Assembly (NCBI GenBank): GCA_950295325.1
Contig: OX485803.1
Location: forward strand, 68,401,554 to 68,465,553
Reading direction: 5' to 3'
Source of the DNA: Polytrichum commune
Taxonomy: Eukaryota; Streptophyta; Polytrichopsida; Polytrichales; Polytrichaceae
Length of the DNA: 64,000 nucleotides
Positions 1 through 11,600 of this stretch are shown here, in pieces. A model generated the notes under the pieces. The model was not told the DNA's origin. It was given only the letters and a program-made list of their open reading frames with translations, and made no database searches. The translations under genes and the position numbers were made by a program. Within the stretch, counting starts at the first letter, position 1. Each line of letters begins with the position of its first letter.

Positions 1-396
1 CGCTCAGTTGTCCCACCGTCTACGTCTATTTTTGATCCGCCTCAGAAGATGACCAAACGCGCGTTCGGTTTTCTTTGTGCGTAAGTTTGCTTTATATGTT
101 TTCACATATTTGCCTTCATGTCATTTTCCCATCTTTCTGTGTCATTTTGTTTCTAATCTTTTGTCTTTGGGGTTCAGAGTGCTAGTGGAGAACGCCGACC
201 TTCGTCGAGGCATGTGTTCGAGTCCAAGACGTTCGAGCTCCCTTCGTATGCTGCTGAGCTTGCCAATCTTTTGGCGGAAGCTCCATCTCCACCTCCTAGT
301 CCCATCCGACCTTTCAACAAACTAGTTTTTGATTTCCTAGACATAGAGGCCGAGCATGGCGAGGATAGTGATAGACATGGTAGTCCAAGTTCTTGA
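1..396 (+). CDS. 3' exons of an unknown gene (partial, runs off the left edge)
   Basis: Two coding-like blocks end at a TGA at 394-396. The first (1-80) reads as an open frame from nucleotide 1 and stops at a good donor, GTAAGT at 81-86. A pyrimidine-rich tract ends in TTCAGAG, and an acceptor at about 179 keeps the frame open into the second block, where the protein contains FELPSYAAELANLLAEAP, a short proline/serine stretch and an acidic tail (DIEAEHGEDSD). The product's C-terminal region therefore looks acidic and largely disordered, with one short helical segment. No known domain is recognised. The gene start lies outside the window. The intron phase and exon pairing are inferred from frame continuity only, and a captured exon in a transposon is an alternative. 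Confidence 0.35.
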
Positions 397-448
397 CTAC
401 GCCTCTCGCGTTTGGAACCTCCTATATATTGTCTATGTATGAGTTTTT

Positions 449-962
449 TATAAGTTCATTTGTTGAATTTCCTTGTGCCTTTTGCAAACCACATTCAACT
501 CCTTCTTCATCTTATGTTGTTGTTTGTTTTCAATTGCTCTTGAAGGTCGAAGGCTTGTATTAATTTTGTACATATGTTCAACTAGTTGGTTGATAGGTTC
601 AACTATTTTGTCGGTAACCATGAATTGTGAGAGCCCACGACAAGGTGTCCAAAGGCCGTCCCAATACACCTCCAAAATTATGTAGTGTGGTCACGGATTT
701 TTAAGTGTAGTGTGAAGCCATATGTGACCAAGCCCTCATTCAAATGCTATTTCAATGGATATATATTCATACAAGCATTCACACATGGTAAAAACAAAAT
801 CAATCAACGGACCTAGTTAGGCCTACTTGAAGAATGTAGGACCAGATTTCGGACCTCCATCCCATATGTAATGTTTTTGCTAAAAAGATGTATAAATTCA
901 TTTGTTGAATTTCCATGTGCCTTTTGCACACCTCATTCAATCCCTTATTCATGTTAGGTTGG
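449..962. repeat. Pair of direct repeats (about 75 bp) in a non-coding stretch
   Basis: Segments at about 449-525 and 890-962 share TTCATTTGTTGAATTTCC, GTGCCTTTTGCA and the following CATTCAA block with modest divergence. The rest of 397-1,424 shows no gene that I can support. Confidence 0.5.
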
Positions 963-1424
963 TGATTGATTTGATTTCTCTTTAAAGGTTCGGGTGGACG
1001 GGTTGAATATACTTTGGAGGTTGCCTAGTTTAGTTGTACTTGAGAGTACCTAAGGTTGTGAGTGACTTTGCATGGTTTGAATGGTTTGATTTTTGTGTTA
1101 AGGTTTAGCCCAAAGGTTGTGGTCATTGCACTAGATTTTGCATGTGGCACTATAGTCATACTTATGAAGATTGCATCCCCCACTCAAGGCAAGATTCACC
1201 CCATTACTTCAGGGCAATCCAATCAAATATTAATCCCATGATGTTTGCCTCCACGTGCACCCTTTTCACATTGGACAACTTCCTATCCCAAATGCTATAT
1301 AACAAATGGAAGTTCTGGTTTGGCCTCTCTCAGCCACATTGGACAAAGGTTGCATTCTTGAGTTCAGGTGTGTCTCTCGGCCAAATCTCTGCATTTTTTA
1401 ATTCTTTTTGTTTAAGTTTATTTC

Positions 1425-2515
1425 AATGCCACATTTCAGAATGCTTGCATGCTTGTGTAAAGGCCAAATTTCAAAATTCTAGAGTCTTTGTCTTGAGGTT
1501 GCTTTCTAGGCCACATTTCAGAATTCTAGACCCTTTGTCTTGAGGTTGCATTTTAGGCCACATTTCATAATTCTAGAGTCTTTGTCTTGAGGTTGCATTC
1601 TAGGCCATATTTCAGACTTCTAGAGTCTTTGTGTTGAGGTTGCATTTTAGGCCACATTTCAGAATTCTAGAGTCTTTGTCTTGAGGTTGCATTCTAGGCC
1701 ATATTTCAGACTTCTAGAGTCTTTGTGTTGAGGTTGCATTCTAGGCCACATTTCATAATTCTAGAGTCTTTGTCTTGAGATTGCATTGTAGGCCACATTT
1801 CAGAATTCTAGAGTCTTTGTCTTGAGGTTGCATTCTAGGCCATATTTCAGACTTCTAGAGTCTTTGTCTTGAGGTTGCATTCTAGGCCACATTTCAGAAG
1901 TGTAGAGTCTTTGTCTTGAGGTTGCATTCTAGGCCACATTTCAGAATTCTAGAGTCTTTGTCTTGAGGTTGCATTCTAGGCCACATTTCAGAATTCTAGA
2001 GTATTTGTGTTGAGGTTACATTCTAGGCAAGATTTCAGAATTCTAGACCCTTTGTGTTGAGGTTGCATTCTAGGCCACATTTCAGAATTCTAGAGTCTTT
2101 GTCTTGAGGTTGCATTCTAGGCCACATTTCAGAATTCTGGAGTCTTTGTGTTGAGGTTGCATTGTAGGCCACATTTCATAATTCTAGAGTCTTTGTCTTG
2201 AGGTTGCATTGTAGGCCACATTTCATAATTCTAGAGTCTTTGTCTTGAGGTTGCATTCTAGGCCACATTTCAGAATTCTAGAGTCTATGTCTTGAGGTTG
2301 CATTCTAGGCCACATTTCAGAATTCTAGAGTCTTTGTCTTGAGGTTGCATTCTAGGCCACATTTCAAAATTCTATAGTCTTTGAATCGAGGTTGCTTTCT
2401 AGGCCACATTTCAGAATTCTAGACCCTTTGTCTTGAGGTTGCATTCTAGGCCAAATTTCAGAATTCTAGAGTATTTGTTTTGAGGTTACATTCTTGGCTA
2501 GATTTCACAAATCTT
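1425..2515. repeat. 47-bp minisatellite, about 23 copies
   Basis: The unit contains GAGGTTGCATTCTAGGCCAC followed by ATTTCAGAATTCTAGAG and TCTTTGTCTT. It repeats head to tail for about 1.1 kb with point variation (TTCTAGAGTC or CTTCTAGAGTC, CATTCTAGG or CATTGTAGG). Variants recur in clusters, suggesting local expansion by unequal exchange. It ends just upstream of an acceptor-like site and the exon at 2,576, so it may sit in an intron. Confidence 0.9.
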
Positions 2516-2575
2516 GAATGTTTGTTTTTAAGTTTTGATCTTGGCCGACTTTATTTTATAACTCATCAGGTTGTG

Positions 2576-2937
2576 GAAGATCGCGCGAATCCCACATCAT
2601 GGCGCGTCTTGCATTGTATTTGGACGAAGATGTACAATTGAACGTATTGGTCCCAAACTTGTTGGTGGGTGCCGCAAATGTGGATACGGGCCGGGATACG
2701 GTATTGGATACCCAACATCGTTTGTCGCTAATACACGATTTGAGGCTATGTTGCAAAGCATGGCAAACGATTGTGGACAAAAGTGTGGAGTACAATGCTC
2801 TTCGTTTGGCTCAGCATGAATACTCCATGGGTCCCAATGGTGTCCCGAGGGTGTCTTTGATACGCGAACATAACCTCATACATCAATTTCAAATGAACTT
2901 GATGTGGTTCTCAACTTCTCACACAGCCGGCATGTGA
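2576..2937 (+). CDS. Exon-like ORF with weak F-box-like resemblance
   Basis: A tract ending TAACTCATCAG precedes an open frame whose ATG is at 2,599 and whose stop is at 2,935-2,937 (112 codons). The protein has DLRLCCKAWQTIVD followed by EYNALRLAQHEYS. The spacing of Leu, Cys, Trp and Val recalls the end of an F-box (LRLVCKxWxxLV), but the start of that motif is not convincing. No downstream repeats (LRR, kelch) are visible. It is either a small gene or one exon of a broken one, with no strong 3' partner in the following 500 bp. The F-box comparison comes from family knowledge and is a weak call. Confidence 0.3.
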
Positions 2938-3511
2938 CCTCAAAAATTTCCAAGAGGATTCTTATGTCGGACTTGGGGGATTTATCATTGCGTTCATTGC
3001 TAAGCTTAGGGATGAATTGGAAAGCTGTTGGTGTGCGGTGGAGATCTATGGCATGATCTTTGAATCATTTTATCCATATTGGACATGCCCGGCTGATAGG
3101 GTGTAGATGAAAATAAAGTAGAGTAATCTGTATATAGCTACTTGAACTGAATACACATTTTTGTTCGTCTTCAGGTTGGCACCTAACTTACCTACATTTT
3201 GTCGGCCAATAAAACATTTTGTGTATGGTATTTTCATTTCAATTGGTAACGTCAGCCCTAATTTAATATGAAACATTTGAAACATATACTACAAGATGTT
3301 TGATAACAAATGCAATCTTCCACGCCTATAGGATCCGTTGGTTTCTCGAACAATTCTGGGTTATTATGTCCACGGGAATGGAGTGCCTTTCCAGCAACTT
3401 GAATTCAAACTATCTTTAATTCCACGGAAATAGGCACTGCTTCTCCTAAAATTACCCAACAAAATCTAAATTTTCCGCTCTCCAATCTCCGCTCTCCGCT
3501 CACACTACTAA
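2938..3511. other. No gene seen
   Basis: Moderately AT-rich non-coding DNA. A CT-rich run near 3,470-3,505 (CCGCTCTCCGCTC) matches, inverted, a GCGGAGAGCGG run at about 36,570-36,590, but nothing else links the two places. Confidence 0.4.
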
Positions 3512-3613
3512 GTTTCCCCTTGAGCATTCTAGAATCACCCCGCCATGAGCTACTCATAGCTCATGGCCTCACCCTCATGCCTCCTAGTCTCCATGGGTGG
3601 GAGGCGTTCCCAA

Positions 3614-4121
3614 GTTATGATGATCTGAAGCTGCTGGGGGCTTCTAGGCCCAACGGCTAAAGGAAAATGTCTACTTGGCCCCAACTCTTGGTGGAGAGAC
3701 AAGAGGTTGGTTGACGGTGGGGTAGGGGTCCCGCGTAGAGTCCTAGAGGCTTATATGGGTGAGGTAGTGTAGCCTCACCCACCCGAGGCCGAACGGCACG
3801 GCCTCCATGGGCATTGGCCCAATGTGAGGCCATAGTTGCCTAGTATGGTTCGGGTTGTTGTAGCGTTGCTCCAGCAATGCAATGATCAACATGAGATTGG
3901 ACTTTTATGGATGGAAGTCCACATTTAAGAATTGGTTACCGATGAAGGGGTGAGTCCCAAAATCAAAGTAGGAGGGTTGGTTCCCCTCCTATGAACTATA
4001 TGGTCGGGGGTAAGAGGAGCTAACCATTAGCATGGCGGAATGCGAAGGGTTAGCGCTCGTAACCTTTGCTAGAATTGAAAATTGGCAAGATTGTCAAAGG
4101 GGGCTAGCAAGGGTTGCGACA
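3614..4121 (+). mobile_element. Partial LTR-A, plus orientation
   Basis: Starts inside the LTR at GTTATGATGATCTGAAGC and runs to the LTR end GGTTGCGACA at 4,121. No clean target duplication is seen, so it probably arose by rearrangement. Confidence 0.75.
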
Positions 4122-4188
4122 GGGGCCCTCACCCACACTATGATCACTTGGGCCCTTTCACCAACGGCGCCACAAGTCCTGGGGTCCC

Positions 4189-5548
4189 CATGAGCCCAAA
4201 ATGAGTGCTCATATTTGTTTTATGTTTAGAATTTATTTAGAATTGCATTTGGAGTGTTATTGAAACAATCAAAAGTATAAAAAGAGCGAGGCTTGGTGTG
4301 CTTTATGTTTTAGGCCTTAAGCCTATTTTGTGTGGTTAATTGAAGTTTAGTGGCATTAGGAGTTGTTGTGATTAAGTGAGTATTGTTGATAAAGCAAGGA
4401 GAAGGGCCTTGGATTTAAATGTTTGAATTAGAACATACTCCTGTTGGTTTAGAGGGTGAGGATTTAGTGGATAGGATAAGGTCCTATTAAGTAGGAGAAG
4501 GTTAAGGGGCTTGTGGTCTTGGGTGCCCTCTCCTCCTCCTCCACTCCTCTCTTCATTCTCTCTTCATTCTCTCTTCTCTTCCTCTCCTCTCTTTCTCTCT
4601 TTCTCTCCTCTCCAGGAATTGGGAGCTCTTAGATTAAGAAAAGGGAATGTGTGAATTAGGAAGTAGTTTAGTAGAATTAGTGAGTTGTTGTTAGAGTAAT
4701 TAGTGAGGGGGCTTGTTAGAAATTAAGTAGGATTTGGTTAATCAGACTGGGGGTTCGGCAATAGCTGGTTGTGTAATCAGACTGGGAGGCTCGGCAACAG
4801 CTGGTTGTGTAATCAGACGGGACGTTCGGCAGCAACTAGTTGTGTAATCAGACGGGAGGCTCGGCAGCAACTGGTTGGGGGTTCGGTAGCAGCTGGTTGT
4901 ATAATCAGACTGGGGTTCGGCAGCAGCTGGTTGTGTAATCAGACTGGGGGTTTGGCAGCAGCTGGTTGTGTAATCAGACTGGGGGTTCGGCAGCAGCTGG
5001 TTGTGTAATCAGACTGGGAGGCTCGGCAACAGCTAGTTTGTGAAATCAGACTGGGAGGCTGGGAATACTTAGCTAGTTGGATTAAGAGAACGGGTTGGGC
5101 TTGGAGCAAGGTTGCATACTTTGGAATAGTATGGGATCTAGGAAATTGCCCAAAGGGTTGAAATTGCAATATTATAAAGGAAGGAAGAGCCTACGAGGTT
5201 GACAATAGATTAGGTTATAGCTAGTTAATAGAGTTAGCACATAACGATAGTTAGATGATTAGTCATTAGCAAGTTGATTGACCACTATACATTATAAGGT
5301 GGCAATAGGAGATGGACTGGTGATTGAGTTGTGTGAATTTGTACTTGAGTGCTCTAATAATGCCATGATAGAGAAGAGTGTTTCTTAACACTTGTAATCT
5401 TGTTATGGAATAAATTGGTGTGTACGGATTGATGAGAAATGTGATGAATTCTCACGAAGTTGGTAAGAAGGAGCTATGTGAAATGAATGTGATATCCATT
5501 CCCACACCCGGACTAAGACGCTTAAGGGTGTGTGGTTTGGGCCTCACA
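4189..5548 (+). mobile_element. LTR-B solo LTR with target duplication GTCCC
   Basis: The body starts at TGAGCCCAAAATGAG and ends at GGTTTGGGCCTCACA. GTCCC flanks it at 4,184-4,188 and 5,549-5,553, inside an older LTR-A. At 1,360 bp it has the TG...CA type ends and 5-bp duplication of an LTR left by LTR-LTR recombination. It holds a CT-rich tract at about 4,520-4,610 and a minisatellite. Confidence 0.8.
4741..5060 (+). repeat. Minisatellite inside LTR-B (about 33-36 bp unit)
   Basis: The unit is approximately TAATCAGACTGGGGGTTCGG followed by CAGCAGCTGGTTGTG, repeated about nine times with variation. Confidence 0.85.
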
Positions 5549-5601
5549 GTCCCCTTGTGCCCATGGTGTTTCGGGCACTCCTCATGAAGAGGTGCGCGAG
5601 A

Positions 5602-7639
5602 GTTACCGCCAACAAGAGAGGTTGATCATAACATCGAAGTGATCCCGGGGTCCGAGCCACCATCCAAGGCACCTTATCGATTGAAATAAATGGAGTTGCT
5701 AGAATTGAAGAAGCAACTCAATGACTTGCTATCGAGAGGCTACATTAGACCGAGTAAATCACCATATGGAGTTCCGGTGCTCTTTGTGGATAAAAAAGAT
5801 GGCAAGCTACGCATGTGTATCGATTATAGGGCCTTGAATAAGGTGATCATCAAAAACAATTACCCGCTACCTCGGATTGATGATCTTTTTTGTCGCAACC
5901 CTTGTTATCCCCCTTAACAATCTTGCCTATTTTCGTTTCTAGCAAAGGTTACAAGCGCTAACCCTTCGCATTCCGCCATGCTAATGGTTAGCTCCTCTAA
6001 CCCCGGACCTTATAGTTCATAGGAGGGAACCAACCCTCCTACTTTACTTTTGAAACTGTAACCCATTTCTTTGATGTAGACTTCCATCCATGGAAGTCCA
6101 ATCCTATGTTGATCATCTCATTGCCGGAGCAAAACTACAACAACCCGAAGCGTACTATGGCCTGACATTGGGCCAATGCCCATGGAGGCCGTGCCGTTCA
6201 ACCTCGGGTGGGTGAGGCCACACCACCTCACCCATATAAGCCTCTAGGACTCTACGCGGGGCCCCTACCCACCGTCAAGAAACCTCTTGTCTCTCTACCA
6301 AGAGTTGGGGCCAAGTAGACATTTTCCCTTAGCTGTTGGGCCTAGAAGCCCCTAGCAGCTTCATACCATCATAACTTCCTTCTATGGTTTCTGATACTAA
6401 CAAGCAACCACCCCATCTTTATCTACGCTTCACGTAGATGCTGATGGACTCATCATTAGCCCCATTCAGGCAAGAATTGAGGAAGTTATGCCTGTTCGAA
6501 CCTTGGCAGTCCCGGGAATCACTCAAATGGCCATAACTCCTAGCTCACACCTCCGATTGAGGTGTTCTTGAGCATTCTAGAATTTACACGCCATAAGCTA
6601 TGCATAGCTCATGGCCTTACCCTCATACCACCTAGTCTCTGTGGGTGGGAGGCGTTCCCAATGCCCGGGGCCCTCGCCCACACTAGGATCACTTGGGCCC
6701 TCTTACCAATGGCGCCACAAGTCCCGGGTGTCACTCCAGGGTCCCCCTTGTGCCCATGGTATTTCAGGCACTCCTCATGGAGAGGTGCCCGATATTTTTG
6801 ACCGGTTGGCGGGGGCTAAGTATTTTAGTCGGATAGAACTTAAATCGGGGTACTATCAGATTCAAATCGCGGATGGAGATGTGGACAAGACGGCGTGCCG
6901 CACAAGGTATGGGTCTTACGAATTTTTGGTGATGTCCTTCGGGTTGTGTAATGCGCCCTCAACATTCACAACCCTTATGAACATCATTTTTCGAGAGGAA
7001 ATGGACGATTTTGTGATAGTCTACATCGACGATATCTTGGTGTATTCCAAGACGGCGGAGGAGCACGTACGACACCTTGAGGTGGTGCTTCAAAAGCTAA
7101 GGGACAACAAATTGTATGCCAACGGGGAGAAGAGTGATTTTGCTCGACAAGAAATTGAGTTCTTGGGCCATGTGGTGACGAGGGAGGGAATTAAGCCAAA
7201 CATGAAAAAGGTAAAAGCAATTCAAGAGTGAAAGCGGCCGTCCACTCAAAAGGGACTTAGGTCATTCCTTGGCCTAGCCAACTACTACCGCCGCTTCATT
7301 CGAGATTTTTCTAAGGTTGCTAGGCTTTTGTCCGACTTGTTAAAGAAGGGGGTATCCCAAGAGTGGGATGAACCTTGTCACCAAGCCTTTCGGGAACTCA
7401 AGAACAAGTTGTCTTCGCCACCCGTGCTCAAGTTTTCGGAGTTTGACAAGCCTTTTGAAGTGCATACAGATGCGAGTGATTTTACCATTGGCGGAGTGTT
7501 GATGCAAGATGGACGGCCCATTGCTTATGAGAGCAAGAAACTTGATGGTTGTCAAATGAGATGGCCGACTCATGAAAAAGAACTCTTTGCCGTAGTGCAT
7601 TGCTTGAAGACGTGGCAACACTATTTGGGGTTGCACAAG
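5602..7639 (+). mobile_element. Ty3/gypsy pol fossil (reverse transcriptase and RNase H parts), split by an LTR
   Basis: Segments on either side of an inserted LTR-A encode gypsy reverse transcriptase signatures ([42 protein letters not shown]) followed by an RNase H start ([16 protein letters not shown]). The family is Ty3/gypsy chromovirus-like, and it closely resembles the RNase H remnant in the element at 44,220-51,215. It has no LTRs of its own here, is incomplete and broken, and is older than the LTR inserted in it. Confidence 0.85.
5891..6794 (-). mobile_element. LTR-A solo LTR inside gypsy pol, target duplication TTTTT
   Basis: Runs from TGTCGCAACCC to AGGTGCCCGATA, flanked by TTTTT at 5,886-5,890 and 6,795-6,799. 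The flanking gypsy sequence resumes directly after it. Confidence 0.85.
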
Positions 7640-8312
7640 ACCAACCAACAAAGGTGCGCCGTCCAACCGACTTCCGAAGTCCTCTGGAAGCAGAGATTGT
7701 TGACTCTCCTTTGCCGATCCACCTTTTCCCAAAGCAGCACAACACCAACAACCCCACCATTAGGACAACGTATCTTTGCGCCCCCTCTGCCTTCATGGCT
7801 CCAGAGCCTGCTATGGGTGCTCACTTGCCCTCCCCTCTCCCACTCTCGCTCTCTTGTTCACATTCAATCCACCCAAAGACAGGGCTTCCGCCTCTCTCCC
7901 CGAGAGTCTCCCTCTACATGCATTATGAGGCTCCTCTCCCTTGCCTCCCGAGACCCCTCCAAGCTTCTCCCTTTTTTCTTGCGTTGCCCGGCGTCTTTCG
8001 GGCCGCCCGAAAAGAAAAACGGGGTTAGGCCTCTTTCCTTGGCCCTTCCCCTTGTAAGACTCCATTTCCCCATTCCCTTAGTCAATTTTACCTCCCCCTA
8101 GAACTCACACCTAACTACTTACTTGACTCCCCATCACTTCTCCAAGGCCTCTTGCCTTACATAACTCCTAACTTACCGCTTAATTTAATTCAATCTAGAC
8201 TTTGACTCCTCACCCTTTTTCTTATTTTTTTGACTACTCAAGAAGGCACAATATTAAGGTTTTAGTAATTTTTGTGATTAAGTTAACATGTGAGCATCAT
8301 ATTGGGCTCACA
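7640..8312 (-). mobile_element. Probable LTR-B fragment, minus orientation
   Basis: The right edge ATTGGGCTCACA (ending 8,312) is the inverse of the LTR-B start TGTGAGCCCAAT. The CT-rich body resembles minus-strand LTR-B. The left end is not defined, since it abuts the gypsy RNase H remnant without a recognisable terminus. Confidence 0.4.
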
Positions 8313-10680
8313 TCTAGCCACGGGCATTGCAATGAGCTCCTTGACGAGCTGGAGCCACAGGAGGTGAGTATTTTGAGGTGCATGGCGAAAAAAAAGGCAG
8401 GTCCGACACAACTCCGAGAGAAGGTGCGGAAACTCAACCGGATGGTGGAGAATGAAGCAAGTGATCGTGACGACGGGAGAACCCGGCATCGATAATCGAA
8501 GTTGAAGCATCTTAGGAGGCACTTGAAGAAATGTGACAAACAAGACACGAGCATGGGCGGTGGGGGGCGATCCTGGGTCGGCATGGACAAAGCAAGATGC
8601 CCTACCTAGCAACGTAGGCCCGACTGGCTAACTAGACTACGGGGCTACTCCCCTGACCTAGACTGGAGTGTGGACAACTTCAAGGCACATCCTCGAGCGC
8701 TCTTGATAGTGATCAAGGAAACGATGGCGGCGTAGTTCGAGTACTGGGGCGGACTAGGCGATATTCCGGAGGAGGTTTTTTTTCAGATACTACGTCAACA
8801 AATGCAGACTCGGCGGTCGAATATGAAGAAATTGATTGAGAACGGTGGGCCGCTCCCACCGTATGTGAAAAAGCAACACGTGGACAACTTCAAGAACTAA
8901 TTGCGAGGATGGACAAGATTGCGGAGGCGTCGCGAATGAAGGTTGCGAGGCAGACCGTGCAAAATTTGTTGTACTCTGGGTGGTCGAAGGGAGAAGTGAG
9001 ATCGCGACTTGTAAATGATCTCCTAGAGCCTTGGCGTGAGTGATTATGTGCATAGTGTTCATATGTTTATGTACAAGCACGTGACTTCATGCAGTCATAT
9101 ATGCCGAGTCATATGACTATACATATTGCGTCGTGTGACTCACTCCATTCGAATAAAGGTAGAATATGGATGATATGACTCTGCATAGTCATGTCACTCA
9201 TCCCAATCACATTGTGAGAGTCATATAACTCCGTGAAATTCACAAAATGAAACCACATGTTTCACTGGTTCGGGAGCCATTGTTGTCATTAAGATTGGAA
9301 TAGGTGGGTATTGATACCTTCGCAAAATTTTCATGGATGGACAATTGCTTCTCTCACAGGCTGCAGATTTGGATCGTCCCCCCACGTAGCTGGAGATCAA
9401 AACCGAGCTTGCGACATTAGGAAAATCAAGCCACAACCGCTCGTCATCTTCAAAAGGGTCACTCGCAAATGCGAGAGTGGGAGATAGAGGCCTTGTAGAG
9501 GTGCGGAGCAAGTTGCACAACTTCCAGGACAATGTGAAGGAGGAGTTGGAGGATATGAAGGCTATGGTGAAGCAGCTTCTCCACAAGGTCCAGAATCGAA
9601 CCATAGGGGGTGGGGTACCACCAACTTCTTCGGAAGTGGGAACCACGGGTTTGGAGGACGCGATGGCGCAGGAGTTGGTGCCCATAGAACAAGTTGTCGC
9701 CATGCAAGACCTAGTATGTTTGCCAATAGTCACAACCCCCAACGCCGATGTGATCAATGCATCCGCAGCCGAGGTAGCGGATGCATCACCTCAGGTACGG
9801 GCTCTGAATTCATGCTTAGAACATCATTGTTGTAGCAATTTTGTTCCTCCGATAGAAACATGCAACACTAATACACCGTTCATGTGAATTATTAGGACAA
9901 GAAGGCAAGTGGGAAATCCGCAGAATCTGTGCACATTGGGGAGACTGCTGCAACCGAGCCCCTGCTTAATACCACAACAGATACTGGCAGCCAACCTCCA
10001 ACGAGAAAAGACAAACAAGCGGCCAAGAAGAGAAAGGGCGAGACGGAGAAGCTCTTAGCGGACCAGAAGGCACGTCCTACTTGGCGTGCATTGGCGAGAG
10101 AGAAAGACGTTCGCCCTCCAACCGTCCTCATGTTATTTTTGTACGCTTTGGCTGGCACATACGAGAAGGATGTATAATAGTGTCGCGTTATAAAACGTCG
10201 ATTGGATATAAAATGGACATGTTATAAAATAATAAAAGCAACAAGGACGTGTCATAAATTGTCTTGTGTCACAAGAATAAGTCATAAAATTATGAAATTA
10301 TATGTTACAGAGTTTTGTCATAAAATGTCCAATGTATATAACAAGGACTCATCATAAAATGCCAAATATAACATGGACGTGTTACAAATAAAAAAATTCA
10401 TGTAATAATGACATATCATGGAATATCGAATGTATGCGATGTGTAACCGTCATGCGTGAAAGGGGTTTCTACAAGTTATGGCATTAATATCATTGAGGAG
10501 GACAACGTATCTGTAAACATATCCTCAATTGTGCCGGAAGCAGAAGTAGTGTTGTTGTATGAGGGCAACAATAACGACGACCCGCCGATGGTGTGTTTGG
10601 ACGATGCGTTGAATTCCACCACCAAATGGCCCATGGAAGCATTCAAGGCTATCCCGGATGAATGAAACAAGCCTTTCATA
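8313..10680 (+). pseudogene. Remnant resembling a plant CACTA ORF1 / Transposase_24-type gene
   Basis: Several coding-like blocks lie on the plus strand. One at about 8,340-8,490 includes LREKVRKLNRMVENEASD. Another near 8,760-9,040 reads GGLGDIPEEVFFQILRQQM and KKLIENGGPLPPYV. A helical block at 9,477-9,600 reads NFQDNVKEELEDMKAMVKQL. A lysine-rich block at 9,929-10,150 has KQAAKKRKGETEKLLADQ. A C-terminal block at 10,456-10,665 has VNISSIVPEAEVVLLYEG and later LDDALNSTTKWPMEAF. A coiled coil followed by a C-terminal domain with a V.I.PEA...LDDA...WP pattern is how I recall the Transposase_24-type proteins of En/Spm elements. The frames are interrupted, so this is a decayed gene. Family assignment is inference. 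A host nuclear protein is the alternative. Confidence 0.4.
9040..9240. repeat. Short array of TGACT/AGTCA motifs
   Basis: Contains repeated GTCATATGACT-type motifs (AGTCATATGACTAT, ATATGACTCTGCATAGTCAT, GAGTCATATAACTC). These are inverted short motifs of the kind found near CACTA ends, although here they lie between coding-like blocks. Confidence 0.5.
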
Positions 10681-11600
10681 ATTAGGTAGTTTATATATTG
10701 ATGGGAAATTAAACCTCCACATACGTGATTGTAAATGTGGCAGAGACTGACTCATTTGGATATGTTTTAAGATATTGACTACAAAATATCATTGAACCCA
10801 TTTATATTTATCTGTGCAATTTGTGTCTCTAATGATTGCCTCCCGTGTATATGCAAAGTGAACTTGGTACATACTTATATAGATCTGTGACAATTTTTTT
10901 TCTTAGTTGCCTCAGTCATATAACGCATGACTTCAATGCGTCACAACTGTTTGGAATGTATTCAAAATGTGACTGACATTCATAACTAGAAGTAATGCGG
11001 ATTTAATCCAATACAGTCACAACCGCGCACTGAAAACCATATAATATGACTCTCAATCACAAAAAATATCACTCCATCATGTTATATTTTGCAATACATA
11101 TCACCAAGAATATGACTATATGCCGTTATTTAATAATCACAGTCCAGCAAAAAATTCGGCTAATGCCACAAAAACATGACTACAAGCAGTCACATTCCAC
11201 GTGGTCTGCCACGTCGGCCAAATTATGACTCGTCACAATCATATTACACGTCAGCCAAAAATATGACTACGCAAAGTCACATGCCAAGTCAGATTGTGTT
11301 TTTTTTACCCAAGCAAGTCAAAGAAGGTCACGGACTCCAAGGCCAGCCAAAGCATACCCCACGTGCTGTCGGGGTCGTAGATTCTGTCATTTTATACGCC
11401 CCAATTACCGTATATATTCATATGTTCGAAGCGAGTCGTCGGTAATGAGTAGATCACAGTCACCGCGCACGTCATCCTCCTCCAGTGCCTCGTCAATCAT
11501 ATTTTGGGATTTTATGACTGAGTGCAGTCATAAATTGCAGTTATAAAACATGCATTTTGTTGTTGTGCCCCCTCTTCATCATCATTTGGGTCTGGAATTC
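10681..11600. repeat. AT-rich stretch with a second TGACT/AGTCA motif array
   Basis: From about 10,900 to 11,540 the motif TATGACT...AGTCAC recurs many times (CATGACTACAAGCAGTCACA, AATATGACTACGCAAAGTCA, TTTATGACTGAGTGCAGTCA). The layout is like a subterminal repeat zone, but no CACTA terminus was found at either side. Confidence 0.5.

Larger units (their letters stand above)
3512..5601 (-). mobile_element. LTR-A solo LTR fragment, interrupted by LTR-A and LTR-B pieces
   Basis: LTR-A sequence in minus orientation is found at 3,512-3,613, 4,122-4,188 and 5,549-5,601 (ending AGGTGCGCGAGA). The gaps hold a plus-strand LTR-A piece and an LTR-B copy. It is an old, rearranged fossil of a Ty3/gypsy LTR with a truncated outer end. 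Confidence 0.75.

Noticed and set aside
1425-2515. CRISPR-like array
   Set aside because: Units are contiguous variants of one 47-bp sequence with no unique spacers, in a plant genome.
3470-3505. CCGCTCTCCGCTC run matched inverted at about 36,570-36,590
   Set aside because: Short low-complexity match without further flanking similarity. Not enough for paired element ends.
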